Assembly (NCBI GenBank): GCA_001298575.1
Contig: LJCV01000188.1
Coordinates: 62,001-126,000 of the forward strand
Reading direction: 5' to 3'
Source: Actinobacteria bacterium OK074
GTDB lineage: Bacteria; Actinomycetota; Actinomycetes; Streptomycetales; Streptomycetaceae
DNA length: 64,000 bases
In this document: positions 41,854-51,582 of the stretch, piece by piece
Position numbering within the stretch: position 1 is the stretch's first letter
How the letters are laid out: every line of letters begins with the position of its first letter
Position numbers and translations under genes: made by a program
Notes under the pieces: generated by a model
Database searches by the model: none
Told to the model about the DNA's origin: nothing
The model's input: the letters and a program-made list of their open reading frames with translations, nothing else

Positions 41854-42289
41854 CCGACCTGCCAGATTCTGCGACGATCCGCAGCCGGTGGGGCGCCCCC
41901 TGCAGCATTTCGGCCGAGCGGAGCAGGTTCCGCGCGTCCTCACGGAGAAGCTCGCCGGGGAGCGTCGGGAACGTTCCCCTCCGTGGCCGCTGGAAGTCTC
42001 TCACTTGCTGCGCTCGTTCTATTGATCCGAGACTCGAAGGGTTCTGTTCGAGGGCGTAGCGCGCACGTGGGGCCGCCGAAGTAGCCGCGGGCGATGTGTG
42101 GCTGACGTTGACGCGGATGGAAGAACCTGCGGGTTTCGGCGGCGAGTTGGGCCTGGTCACGGGCCCGGTGGCGCATGGGCAGGCTCTGCGGACGCGGTTG
42201 TCGGGGCAGTGGTGCAGGTATCGGATCATGCTGTTGAAGACATCGCGCGGTGCGGAGATGTGCCGGTCGCCTTGGGCGCGTCCGCGGTC
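41854..42289. other. Gap without a supported gene
   Basis: Frames on both strands are open because of high GC but lack ribosome sites and known motifs. The minus-strand frame contains TLPGELLREDARNLLRSAEMLQ, which looks helical and could be a gene remnant, but I cannot assign it. Confidence 0.4.
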
Positions 42290-42724
42290 GTGGTGGGTTC
42301 TGGCGCCGGAGGACGATCGCCAGGGTGACGATCACGGCGATCCCCGCGGCGGACACGGCGGTCCAGATCGCCGTGCTGTGGTGCAGCGCGGGGGAGGCGG
42401 CCAGCGAGATGACGGCCTTGTCGTTCCGGGGGGTGCGGTCGAACGGGTTGGACGTGCGTATGGTGCCCTTCGCGCCGGGGACCCGGCGGTCGATGCGGAT
42501 TTTGAACCCGATGACGGTCGTCCCTCCTTCGTGCCGTACTCGTCGGCGCTGTACATCCGGAAGGCCGCTGGGATTTCGACCCGCGGGGAGACCCGGCCCA
42601 AGTCGTCGGCCGCCGCGGGGATCGCGGGCGTCGATGGCCATACCCCGGCCCCTGCCGCGCGGACGCTGTCACCGCACGACAGCCGGCACCGGCCGGTGCG
42701 TTCGCTGTCCTCGGCCTTCACCAC
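42290..42724 (-). pseudogene. Broken gene for a membrane-anchored protein of unknown type
   Basis: Two frames look coding in turn. The first carries DDLGRVSPRVEIPAAFRMYSADEYGTKEG; near 42530 coding sense passes to a second frame with TTVIGFKIRIDRRVPG, SNPFDRTPRNDKAVISLAAS and a membrane helix WTAVSAAGIAVIVTLAIVLRR. A single-base frameshift would explain this. No start with a ribosome site and no known domain are seen, so both the gene and its borders are tentative. Confidence 0.35.
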
Positions 42725-42874
42725 AGGGCCGCCCTTCTCTTCAGTATTCGTCTATTGATCGGCGATGGGGGGAGGGGAAAGCTCTACAGAGCGGGAAGGG
42801 GCCGGCCAGGACCCGAGTGGGCCCCGGCCGACGGTGTCGTCAGCCGCTCAGCGGCGCGACTGCTGCCGGACCCG

Positions 42875-45454
42875 CTATTGCGGGGCCATGCGGAGCCGCT
42901 GGTTGGTGCTGGTGCTGCCGTTCCACTGGCCGAGGTCGGAACCGCTCGTGGTGCGGCCGATGCCGTCCAGGTACAGTCCGGTCGCGCGGTTCTTGAACCG
43001 GACGTAGTCGCCCGATGCCACCTCCATCCAGTCCTGGGAGGTGGCGGTGCTGTCGGTCGTCTGGCCGGCGGCCGAGCCGTTGGCGGTGGCGCCCAGGCCG
43101 TCGAGGAACAGCCCGGTGGTGTGGTTCTTGAGGCGGATCCAGCTGCCGTCGGGGACGACGGACCACTCCTGATTGGTGGTGGGGCCGAGGGGCCACTGAC
43201 CGACGGTGGAACCACTGGTCGTGCGCCCGGCGCCGTCGACGTACAGCCCGCTGGTCCTGTTCCGGAGCTTGAGGAACGACGTGTCGGACGAGGCGATGGC
43301 CGGGGAGAGCTGGATCTTGTCGAGGTTGGGGGCATAGGCCGACGCGTTGCCGAACTTGATGGTGTTGGTACCGGCGTTCAAACTGACGTCGACCGTCACG
43401 GTCCAGTAGTTGGACCAGCCGCCGGTGTTACGGAAGTACACGCGTTGCGGGGTACCGCCGTTGACGGTGATGTCCGCGTACCGGTTGATGATGTTGTAGG
43501 TGTTGCCGCCGTCACCGCGGTTGTCGGCGTTGGCATAGGTGACGACCACCCGGTGGACGCCGGCGGTGGCGGCCGTGACGTTGTTGAACTGGAGGGAGTT
43601 GGCCGAGCCGTTGCCGAGCCAGTCGACGTACTTGCCTCCCGATGCCGCGGAGTCGGTCTCGATGGCCGCGGTGCCGCCGAAGGTGTTGGCGGAGTCCTCC
43701 GCCTCGTAGCTCGCGGTCGAACCGGACGTCGACGTGGTCACGTCGATCGAGTCGACGGCGATGTTGTCGCTGTCGTCACCGGTGTAGGCGCCGTAGTTGA
43801 TCCGGTTGATGCCCTGGGTGAGGTACATGGTGACCGTCTTGGTCTTCCATGTGTTCCAGTCCGCCGTGCCGGGCAGCGACAGGTCGGTCAGCTTGGACCC
43901 GTTCACCGTCACGCGGGTGCCGCGGTCGGTGGGGGCGCCGCTGCTCGGTCCGGCCGCATAGCGCAGTGTCACGTCGTAGTAGCCGTTGTTGGGCGCGGAG
44001 ACCACGAAGTTGGTGCCGGCGGTGCTCGAACCGGCGTAGCCGTCGACGTAGGAGGTGCCGGAGTAGCCGGTGTTGGAGCCGTAGGTCACCCGGGCGCTGC
44101 CGCTGAGGTCGGCGTACTCGGCCTCGTAGCGGGTCGGTACGTCCGCCGGGGAGGCGCTGGTGGCGGGCGTGATGATCATCTGGTATGCGGAGGTCGCGGA
44201 CATGTTCGGGACCGTGACGCTGATCTGGCCGTTGCTGACCGGGTAGTCGCCCTCCTGCACGACGTACGGCCGCCCGGAGGCGGTGTCCGTTCCGGTGCTG
44301 TCCGTACCCTCGACGATGGCGTGGACGGTGCTGCCCAGGTAGGACGCGGAACCGAACCCCTTGACGACCACGTCGGTACCGCCCGACGTGCCGCCGAAGA
44401 CGACCCGCGCCTGCTTCTTGGCGGAGTCGAGTGTCGCGACGCCCTGGAGCGACCCGTTCTGGGTCGGCGGTGTGACGGTGACGGTGTTGCCGGTCATCTC
44501 GCCGTACCAGTTGTACAGCCACCAGGCGCCGGTGGGCTCGCTGTTGTGCGTGGTCAGGCCGTTGAGTGTGCCCTCGGTGACCCAGTAGGCGAGGTCACCG
44601 CTCACCTTGGTGTTCTCCAGCCGGGTGATCCACTGGATGAGCTGGCCGGGGATTCCCTCGTCGCCCGAGGAACGGGTGTACTCGTTGATGACGATCGGGA
44701 TCTGGGAGAGGCCGAGCGAGGTCTCGATGGCGCGGTAGTTGTTGTAGTGGGTGTAGTAGTCGGTGAAGAAGTCGTTCTGGAGCTCGTGCCAGGTGACGAC
44801 GTCGGGAACGACGTTGTTCGCCTTGGCGTAGGTCATGAAGTCGGTCATGAACTGGTTGTTGTAGACGCTGATGTTCGGGCCGGCGATCTTCGTCGTCGGG
44901 TCGAGCGCCCGGATGTGCTGGTAGACCGTCTTCCAGTCCGCGAAGAACTGCTGCTCCGTGGTGGAGTCGGTGAACATCCCGCTGTACCAGATCCAGTCCG
45001 GCTCGTTGAACGGGACGTACACGTACTTGCCGTAGTTGGGGTCGGCCTTCACCTTGGCGACCATGTCGTCGATCTTGCTGAGGTAGTCGGTCAGGCCGTT
45101 GTCCTCGTAGGGCCAGTACCGGTAGATGTCCTGCATATAGATCTGGATCTGCTTGGTCCCACTGCTCACGTACTCGGGGGCCACATCCAACGCGTCGCCG
45201 CTGGGGTGTTGCAGACCCCCCTCGGGTTTCTGCGCGGCCTGCTGGGGGTGCAGTGGCTGGAGCACGTCTTCGGTCGGGACACCGGGGTTGCCCAGACCGT
45301 AGAGGAACCCCGACGCGCCGTGGGCGATGGCTCCGGTGCTCTGCGAGAGATCGACGGACAGCTGGGCGTTGGCCGCGTAGCTCACGCTGGGGAACAGGAT
45401 CCCGCCGAGCGTGAGCATGATGGACAGTAGCCCGATGGTCGCACTGCGTCTCAT
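42875..45454 (-). CDS. Secreted modular glycoside hydrolase (GH39-like clan A) with two CBM6/35-like and one ricin-type domain
   Basis: 859 residues. Signal peptide MRRSATIGLLSIMLTLGG through SYAANA. The catalytic barrel has the acid/base Glu in VYVPFNEPDW and a candidate nucleophile Glu in IPIVINEYTRSSG, the spacing expected for clan GH-A, nearest to GH39-like enzymes. Two CBM6/35-like domains follow (RYEAEYADLSGSARV and SYEAEDSANTFGGTA), then a ricin-B-type C-terminal domain with three repeats of LKLRNRTSGLYVDG type. The start ATG 45454 has GAAGAGG upstream. It is probably the extracellular enzyme that trims a plant polysaccharide for the neighbouring importer. Exact linkage is unknown. Confidence 0.8.
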   Translation of the reverse strand: MRRSATIGLLSIMLTLGGILFPSVSYAANAQLSVDLSQSTGAIAHGASGFLYGLGNPGVPTEDVLQPLHPQQAAQKPEGGLQHPSGDALDVAPEYVSSGTKQIQIYMQDIYRYWPYEDNGLTDYLSKIDDMVAKVKADPNYGKYVYVPFNEPDWIWYSGMFTDSTTEQQFFADWKTVYQHIRALDPTTKIAGPNISVYNNQFMTDFMTYAKANNVVPDVVTWHELQNDFFTDYYTHYNNYRAIETSLGLSQIPIVINEYTRSSGDEGIPGQLIQWITRLENTKVSGDLAYWVTEGTLNGLTTHNSEPTGAWWLYNWYGEMTGNTVTVTPPTQNGSLQGVATLDSAKKQARVVFGGTSGGTDVVVKGFGSASYLGSTVHAIVEGTDSTGTDTASGRPYVVQEGDYPVSNGQISVTVPNMSATSAYQMIITPATSASPADVPTRYEAEYADLSGSARVTYGSNTGYSGTSYVDGYAGSSTAGTNFVVSAPNNGYYDVTLRYAAGPSSGAPTDRGTRVTVNGSKLTDLSLPGTADWNTWKTKTVTMYLTQGINRINYGAYTGDDSDNIAVDSIDVTTSTSGSTASYEAEDSANTFGGTAAIETDSAASGGKYVDWLGNGSANSLQFNNVTAATAGVHRVVVTYANADNRGDGGNTYNIINRYADITVNGGTPQRVYFRNTGGWSNYWTVTVDVSLNAGTNTIKFGNASAYAPNLDKIQLSPAIASSDTSFLKLRNRTSGLYVDGAGRTTSGSTVGQWPLGPTTNQEWSVVPDGSWIRLKNHTTGLFLDGLGATANGSAAGQTTDSTATSQDWMEVASGDYVRFKNRATGLYLDGIGRTTSGSDLGQWNGSTSTNQRLRMAPQ

Positions 45455-45522
45455 CTTTCTGAACCTCTTCTCCTTTGAATGGTTCACCGGTTGCCTCGCG
45501 GGCCAGGCGATCGGCTGTTCCT

Positions 45523-47574
45523 CTACTCGGATTGCTGCCGAGCGCGTAGCCACAGCAGCAGGTGCCAGTCCTGGTCGTTGGCGAGCGGGTCAGCGCGGTG
45601 CGCGGCCCTGTCGTCGACGGTGGAGGGCATGACGAACGCACAAGTGGCGGAGCCGTCCTCGCGGTAGTTGGCCAGGTTGGCGCGCCAGATCGTCTCGGCC
45701 AGCCGATCGGTGCCGGGCGTGCGGAGCGTGGTCGGCAGACGCTGAAGCGTCGCAGCGGTCAGGGTGCTCCAGTAGTGCGGGAAGACGTCGCCCCACAGCC
45801 GGTCGGCGCCGAACCAGAAGCCGTCCCAGTGCCGGATCGCGATGCCGTGCAGTCGGACATGTGGCTGCGGGCCGCCGAAGGCCAGCAGCCAGGACAGTCG
45901 CTCGGCTACGGCCTCGCGGAAGACGGCATCGCCGGTCACGGTGTAGGCGTCGACGATCAGGTCCAGCAACGGAGCCACGATGGACTGCTCGTAGTTCACC
46001 TCGTGGGCGGGTAGCTGCCTGCCCATCCGCACGAACTGCCGTGCGCTGTCGACCAGTTGGGTGCGCAGTTTCTCGGCTCGACCGCTCTGCCCGCCGGCTT
46101 CCAGGCTGTCGCACAGGGCCAGCGTTGTGGGCGAAAGGCCGATGGACAGGTGCCTGGCGCCACCGAGTTCGAAGCTGCGCTCGATGATTCCGGCGGCCCG
46201 TTCGAGATCCTCGTCGCGACCCTGGACGCGGTACCGGTCGTCGAAGAAGCTCGCCAGCCACGGGGTGTCGTAAAGCCGGACCTGTTGGTCCTGGGAGCCG
46301 CGCCGCGGGGCGTTGCTCTCGTCGAGAAGATGGCGGCAGGCGAACCGCGACCAGCCGTCCAGCAACGGGTCCATCTCGTCAGCGTCCGCGAGGCCGTGGG
46401 CGGCGGCGGCCTGGAGGAGCAGCGGCATGGCGATGCGTTCGGAGCCGTCCGTCCAGTCCTGCCAGCCGTTGGTCGTCTGGGTCAGGCCGGTGCGGGTGTC
46501 GACCGGTACGAAGGCATGGGCGAGCAGGCCGGGGCGTTCACGGGCCCGTTGATGACGAGTGATGTACGCGGCCCGCCGCCGTACGACGTCCTCCAGTGAC
46601 AGGTGAAACAGGACCTCGGTCCGGGCACCACTGTCGATGTCCAGGGTGTAGGCGCCGTGGCGCGAGGCCCGGACGTGATGGCGGCCGTCAGCCTGTCGCT
46701 CCACCGTGACGGCGGAATCCGGACTGCTGACCGAGGCCGCCTCGACCACGATCGGTTCCCCGAGCTCGGCGGCGTACGCGGACAGTGCGGCCGGCGGTGT
46801 GGTCGCGGCGATGAAGTCCGCGACGGTGGCATACCAGCTCAACTCCCATTCCAGAGACGTCGATTCGCCGGCCTCCAGGTGGAGCACAGGCTGGCCGCCG
46901 AACGCGTCCGGGTTGCGTGCCTGATCGGTGACCAGCAGGACGAGGTGTCCGCGGACGTGGGAGTTGGACTTCAGATTGCGCGACTCCACCGAGTACGCGC
47001 GCAGGGCCCCCTCCCGCACGATCAGGCCCAGGCACCGGCCCTGCCCGGACATCGGCTGCGCCAGCGCCCACGCCCACGTCCCCCCGGTGAACAGGTGCGC
47101 GTGCACTGCCCGGTCCAGGGAAGCCTCGGCTGTGTCGTACAGGTCGGCGAAGGGAGTCTGGATGCCCAGCCCGGTGATCGTCAACGGCTCCTGTGCCGTG
47201 TTCACCACCGTGTACCGCTCGCGGATCCGATCGCCGTCCACCAGGCGTTGCACTTCCAGACGGACCCCGGCGAGCGGCGTGTGCGCCGCCGTGGTCCCCC
47301 TGTCCGTCCCCCGCAGTTCGGAAGGTGTGTGCCAGCGAGCACCACCTCGATCCGTCATCAGGTGACCTGACCCCCACTGGTGTTCCACCGAGTGCCACGG
47401 GGCGACGTCTGTGTCCAGCAAGAACCGGCGCTCTGGCTGCCGCGCGTCGACGAACCGCGTGGGAGCGCCGGTGAGCGCGTCGAGTGTCGCGTACCCACCG
47501 CCGAAGGCGAGGGCATCCGGAATCTCAACATCAACAGGCAGCAACGGATGGGCCTTTCTGCACGGTGCGGACAT
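45523..47574 (-). CDS. Intracellular six-hairpin glycosidase, GH154-like
   Basis: 683 residues, no signal peptide. An N-terminal beta domain is followed by an (alpha/alpha)6-type barrel: TNGWQDWTDGSERIAMPLLLQAA, VNYEQSIVAPLLDLIVDAYTVTG, and IAIRHWDGFWFGADRLWGDVFPHYWSTLT. The last motif resembles proteins that I recall as GH154 beta-glucuronidases; this is recall-level. It starts at ATG 47574, 2 bp after the GH42 stop, so it is in the importer operon and should act on the imported oligosaccharide. A glucuronidase beside a beta-galactosidase would fit type II arabinogalactan. Confidence 0.6.
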   Translation of the reverse strand: MSAPCRKAHPLLPVDVEIPDALAFGGGYATLDALTGAPTRFVDARQPERRFLLDTDVAPWHSVEHQWGSGHLMTDRGGARWHTPSELRGTDRGTTAAHTPLAGVRLEVQRLVDGDRIRERYTVVNTAQEPLTITGLGIQTPFADLYDTAEASLDRAVHAHLFTGGTWAWALAQPMSGQGRCLGLIVREGALRAYSVESRNLKSNSHVRGHLVLLVTDQARNPDAFGGQPVLHLEAGESTSLEWELSWYATVADFIAATTPPAALSAYAAELGEPIVVEAASVSSPDSAVTVERQADGRHHVRASRHGAYTLDIDSGARTEVLFHLSLEDVVRRRAAYITRHQRARERPGLLAHAFVPVDTRTGLTQTTNGWQDWTDGSERIAMPLLLQAAAAHGLADADEMDPLLDGWSRFACRHLLDESNAPRRGSQDQQVRLYDTPWLASFFDDRYRVQGRDEDLERAAGIIERSFELGGARHLSIGLSPTTLALCDSLEAGGQSGRAEKLRTQLVDSARQFVRMGRQLPAHEVNYEQSIVAPLLDLIVDAYTVTGDAVFREAVAERLSWLLAFGGPQPHVRLHGIAIRHWDGFWFGADRLWGDVFPHYWSTLTAATLQRLPTTLRTPGTDRLAETIWRANLANYREDGSATCAFVMPSTVDDRAAHRADPLANDQDWHLLLWLRARQQSE

Positions 47575-47576
47575 GC

Positions 47577-49652
47577 TCAGTGCTCGCCGCGGGACGCCTC
47601 GCGCAGGACCGCCGCGCCGAAGGGAGGCAGCCGCAGTGGACCGGTGACCGGTGTCGGGGTGTCGGCGTCCAGGAGGTCGACGGGGCGGCACAGGACGGAA
47701 CGCGGGTCGACACTCACCTCGTCGGAGGTGTGGTTGAGCAGGAAAAGGTGATCGGTGCCGTCGGCGGAGCGGCGGCGGACGGCCTCAACACCCTCCGCCG
47801 TGGCCAGGACGGGAGAGGCCCCGGAGACAGTGGCGCAGTCCAGGACCAGGCGGTGCATGGTCTCCCGGTCGGGCGAGGTGCCGAGGTAGGTCGCGGTGCC
47901 GGCGCCGAAACGGTGCCGGGCCGCGGCGGGCCGGCCCTTGAGCGCGCCGTCGTTGTAGACGGCCAGCGCCTCGGCCCCGGACAGGTGGATGACGTCCTGC
48001 CAGTCGGTGGCGGTACCCGCCTCTCCGTCGTGGTCCAGGCCACAGGTCTCGCCCGGCGGGAGGGGCGCGAACTCGTCGACGTCGAGGCCGAGCACGTCGC
48101 GGAAGGCACCGGGATGGCCCCCGGGGCGTACGCGGTCGTACGGGTCGACGATGCCCGAGAAATACGACATCAGGAGGTGACCGCCCGCCCGCACGTACCC
48201 CGTGATGTTGTCGGCGCCGTCGTCGTCGACCAGATAGAGGTTGGGCACGACCACCAGCCGGTAGCCGCTGAGGTCGGTGTGCGGGCGGACGAAGTCGACC
48301 GGGATGTTGGCGTTCCACAGGGGCCGGTAGTGGTCGAGGACCTGGTCGGTGAAGTGCAGGTCGTTGGCGGGATGGTCAGGCCCTTCCAGGGCCCACCAGT
48401 TCTCCCAGTCCCACACCACGGCCACCTCCGCCGCGTCGGCGCTCCCGCCCGCCAGGTCGCCCAGCCGGCTCACGTCCCTGCCGAGGGCGGTGACTTCGTG
48501 CCAGGTGCGGGTACGGGTGCCGCCGTGCGGGACCATGGCGGAGTGGTAGCGCTCGGCGCCGGCCCGGGAGGCGCGCCATTGGAAGAACATCACCGAGTCC
48601 GCGCCCCGCGCCACCGCCTGGAGGGAGCGGGCCCTCAACTGCCCGGCCGGACGGGCGTAGTTGCGGCCGTCGGTGAGATTGTTGCCGGTGGCCGACTCCA
48701 GCATCAGCCAGGGCTTGCCGCCACGCAGTGACCGCATGAGGTCGAAGTTGTAGGCGGTGAACAGCTGACCCTCCGGATCCCGGGGGCCGGCGTAGATGTC
48801 GAGCGAGACGACGTCCTCCTCCGCCGCCCACCGCCAGTAGTCCAGGTGCTTGAAGGACCCCATGAAGTTCGTGGTGACGGGCAGCTCGGCGCTGTAACGG
48901 CGGACGATGTCGCGCTCGGCGGTGTAGCACTCCAGCGCGGCGGCGTCGCAGAAACGCTGGAAGTCCAGCAGCTGGCCGGGGTTCGGGCCGGAGACCAGAC
49001 GGGAGCGTGCCGCAGGCGTCCCGATGTGGTCGAAGGAGTCGTAACGCTGCCCCCAGAAGGCGGTGCCCCAGGCGTCGTTGAGCGCGTCGACGGCACCGTA
49101 GCGGTCGGCGAGCCAGCGGCGGAAATGCGCGACAGAGACCGGGCAGTGGCAGCCGAACCCGGTGTACTCGTTGCCGATGTGCCACATGGCCAGCGCGGGG
49201 TGAGCGGCGTAGCGCTCGGCGAGACGCTCGGTGATGCGGGCGGCGTAGTGCCGGAAGACCGGTGAGGACAGGCAGTAGTGGCAACGGGAGCCGAAGGCGA
49301 TCTGGCGGCCCTCGCCGTCCACGGGCAGCGTCTCAGGATGCTCGTGGGCGAGCCAGGAGGGCGGCGCGGCCGTGGGCGTGGCCAGGTCGACGCCCACGCC
49401 CGCCTCCGCCAGCAGGTCCAGCACCTCGTCCAGCCACCCGAACTCGTAGTGGCCGGGGCGCGGTTCGAGCAGGCCCCAGGACCACACGCCGACGGTGACC
49501 AGGTTCACCCCGGCCTCGCCCATGAGACGTACGTCCTCGCGCCAGACCGCGGCCGGCCACTGCTCGGGGTTGTAGTCGCCGCCGTAGGCCAGGCCGCGCA
49601 GTCGTTGTCGCAGACCGGTCAGGCGTTCGGCTGCGGGTTCGGGACGGGACAC
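47577..49652 (-). CDS. GH42 beta-galactosidase
   Basis: 691 residues with the three GH42 domains. YGGDYNPEQWP opens the barrel; the acid/base Glu is in WHIGNEYTGFGCHC, the nucleophile Glu in PWLMLESATGN; the Cys residues in FGSRCHYCLSSP and GFGCHCP form the family's metal site. No signal peptide, so it acts on imported beta-galactosides. GTG 49652 follows AAGGAG and fits homologues; ATG 49715, overlapping the permease stop (ATGA), is the alternative. It is co-transcribed with the transporter. Confidence 0.93.
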   Translation of the reverse strand: MSRPEPAAERLTGLRQRLRGLAYGGDYNPEQWPAAVWREDVRLMGEAGVNLVTVGVWSWGLLEPRPGHYEFGWLDEVLDLLAEAGVGVDLATPTAAPPSWLAHEHPETLPVDGEGRQIAFGSRCHYCLSSPVFRHYAARITERLAERYAAHPALAMWHIGNEYTGFGCHCPVSVAHFRRWLADRYGAVDALNDAWGTAFWGQRYDSFDHIGTPAARSRLVSGPNPGQLLDFQRFCDAAALECYTAERDIVRRYSAELPVTTNFMGSFKHLDYWRWAAEEDVVSLDIYAGPRDPEGQLFTAYNFDLMRSLRGGKPWLMLESATGNNLTDGRNYARPAGQLRARSLQAVARGADSVMFFQWRASRAGAERYHSAMVPHGGTRTRTWHEVTALGRDVSRLGDLAGGSADAAEVAVVWDWENWWALEGPDHPANDLHFTDQVLDHYRPLWNANIPVDFVRPHTDLSGYRLVVVPNLYLVDDDGADNITGYVRAGGHLLMSYFSGIVDPYDRVRPGGHPGAFRDVLGLDVDEFAPLPPGETCGLDHDGEAGTATDWQDVIHLSGAEALAVYNDGALKGRPAAARHRFGAGTATYLGTSPDRETMHRLVLDCATVSGASPVLATAEGVEAVRRRSADGTDHLFLLNHTSDEVSVDPRSVLCRPVDLLDADTPTPVTGPLRLPPFGAAVLREASRGEH

Positions 49653-49711
49653 CGGCTCTCCTTGGGGGTTCGGACCGAGGTTGGACGCGGGCGTACCCGG
49701 GTTCGGTGTGG

Positions 49712-50599
49712 TCATCCGTTGAACCCCGAGCCGACGAAGGTGGGGCGCCAATACCTCTGCAGGGCGAAGAAGCCGGCCGCGAGCGGCACGATGGAGACGA
49801 GCGAGCCCATCATCACGACGCTGATCAGGTCCGAGGAGGCACCCACGGTCTGGTTCTGGCCGTTGAGCACGTCCAGACCGAGCGTGACGGGGTAGAGCGA
49901 GCTGTTCTTCAGCATGACCAGCGCGAGGAAGAAGTTGTTCCAGATGGCGACGACCTGGAAGAAGAAGATGGTGACCAGGCCCGGTGCGAGGGTGGGCAGC
50001 ACCATCGACCGGAAGATCCGGAACTCGCCGGCCCCGTCGATCCTCGCCGCGTTGAGCAGATCGTCCGGAACCATGGACTGCACGTAGATACGGGCCAGAT
50101 ACACGCCGAACGGATCGACGATCGAGGGCAGCAGCACCGACCAGTACGTATCCGTCAGGTGAGCCGCGCTCATCATCAGGAACAGCGGCAGCACCAGGGC
50201 CGCCTGAGGAACCAGAACTCCGCCCAGGACAAGCGTGAAGAGGAAGGAACGGCCGCGGAAGGAGAACTTGGCGAACGCGTAGCCGGCAGCGGCGGCCAGA
50301 AGCGCGGCAACGACACCGCCGATCACCGCGTACCCGATGCTGTTGAGGAGCCAGCGCAGATAGATGCCGTGCTCGTAGGTGAACGTCAGCCGGAGGTTGG
50401 CCAGGACCCGGTCAGGTCCGGCGAACCACAGGCTGAAGCTGGAGTACAGGGTGCCCGAGTCTTTGCCGGCCGCCACGATGAGCCACCAGACCGGCAGGAT
50501 GAAGTACAGGGCGAACAGCCCCATCACCAGTCCGACCGGAATGCGCCCGAGCACCCACTTCGAGCGGGCGGGGGATGCCGCCCGGACGAAAACGCTCAT
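49712..50599 (-). CDS. ABC sugar transporter permease, MalG-type (CUT1)
   Basis: 295 residues, six membrane segments. The EAA loop that docks the ATPase reads VPDDLLNAARIDGAGEFRIFRSMVLPTLAP, as in carbohydrate uptake permeases. ATG 50599 overlaps the stop of the other permease (ATGA). No ATPase gene is present; in Streptomyces the shared MsiK protein commonly energises CUT1 importers, which I infer here. Confidence 0.92.
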   Translation of the reverse strand: MSVFVRAASPARSKWVLGRIPVGLVMGLFALYFILPVWWLIVAAGKDSGTLYSSFSLWFAGPDRVLANLRLTFTYEHGIYLRWLLNSIGYAVIGGVVAALLAAAAGYAFAKFSFRGRSFLFTLVLGGVLVPQAALVLPLFLMMSAAHLTDTYWSVLLPSIVDPFGVYLARIYVQSMVPDDLLNAARIDGAGEFRIFRSMVLPTLAPGLVTIFFFQVVAIWNNFFLALVMLKNSSLYPVTLGLDVLNGQNQTVGASSDLISVVMMGSLVSIVPLAAGFFALQRYWRPTFVGSGFNG

Positions 50600-51582
50600 G
50601 ATCCCTCCTGGGGAGCGGACAGGCCCGCCGCGCGCGAGGTCAGGCGCAGGAAACCGAAGGACAGGACGAAGGCGATCAGCGCCAGAGAGACTGAGATGGC
50701 GGCCGCCAGCGGCTGGTCGTTGTTCCCGTAGGCGGCGTTGTAAGCCATCATGTTCGGCGTGTAGTTGCTGTCGATGGCGTTCGAGATGGTCGCCAGGATG
50801 ACCGGCTCGTTGAACAGCTGCAGCGTGCCGATGATGGTGAACAGCCCCGTCATCACGACAGCCGGCAGGACGATGGGCAACTTGATGCGCAGAGCGATCG
50901 TGATCTCGCCGGCCCCGTCGACCCGCGCCGCCTCGACGATGCTGGAGGGAATCGCTTGCAGGGCGGCATAGATGATCAGCATGTTGAACCCCGCCCCGGC
51001 CCAGATCATGATGTTGCCGATCGACGGGAGGACCAGGCCGGCGCCGACGAGGTTCACCTCACCGAGCCCCATGGCGCGCGTGGCCGAGTCGATCGGGCTC
51101 AGCCCCGGCTGGTACAGGAACCCCCACAACAGCGCCGCGATGACACCCGGCACCGTGTAGGGGAGGACGTAAACCGCCCGGAACAACCGGCTGAAGACAG
51201 CCAGCCGGGAATCGAGAAGGAGCGCGAGCACGCTCGCCAGGCCGAGAACGAGGGGAACTTCCACGACGCCGAACGTGAGCAGCCGCAGTACGCCGTGGTA
51301 GAAGTCCGGGGTGGTGAACACGGTGACGTAGGTACTCAATCCCACGAACTTGAGCGTGGAGCCGCCGTAGCCGAGGCCGCTGAAGGTCTGCCGGAACAGA
51401 CTCGTGTATACGGCGTAGCCGATCGGGAAGAAGAACAGACCGGCGAAGACCAGCGCGAACGGTGCGAGGAAGCCGTATGCGGCCCTGCGCTGTCGTCGGT
51501 CCTGGCGAATCCGTGGCGACCGGCCTGTCACCGGCTCCTCATGTCCACGAGTGTGAGGAGCACTGTCGACAGTGGTCGTCAT
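50596..51582 (-). CDS. ABC sugar transporter permease, MalF-type (CUT1)
   Basis: 328 residues with about six membrane segments. EAA loop: IPSSIVEAARVDGAGEITIALRIKLPIVLPA. ATG 51582 overlaps the TGA of the binding-protein gene (TGATG) once the frameshift in that gene is allowed for, and its end overlaps the MalG-type gene. The longer frame above 51582 is the binding protein's own sequence in another phase. Confidence 0.92.
   Translation of the reverse strand: MTTTVDSAPHTRGHEEPVTGRSPRIRQDRRQRRAAYGFLAPFALVFAGLFFFPIGYAVYTSLFRQTFSGLGYGGSTLKFVGLSTYVTVFTTPDFYHGVLRLLTFGVVEVPLVLGLASVLALLLDSRLAVFSRLFRAVYVLPYTVPGVIAALLWGFLYQPGLSPIDSATRAMGLGEVNLVGAGLVLPSIGNIMIWAGAGFNMLIIYAALQAIPSSIVEAARVDGAGEITIALRIKLPIVLPAVVMTGLFTIIGTLQLFNEPVILATISNAIDSNYTPNMMAYNAAYGNNDQPLAAAISVSLALIAFVLSFGFLRLTSRAAGLSAPQEGS

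Noticed and set aside
42755..45430. 891-residue plus-strand frame opposite the GH39-like gene
   Set aside because: Gly/Val/Asp-rich antisense frame; the minus strand has a signal peptide, catalytic motifs and binding modules.
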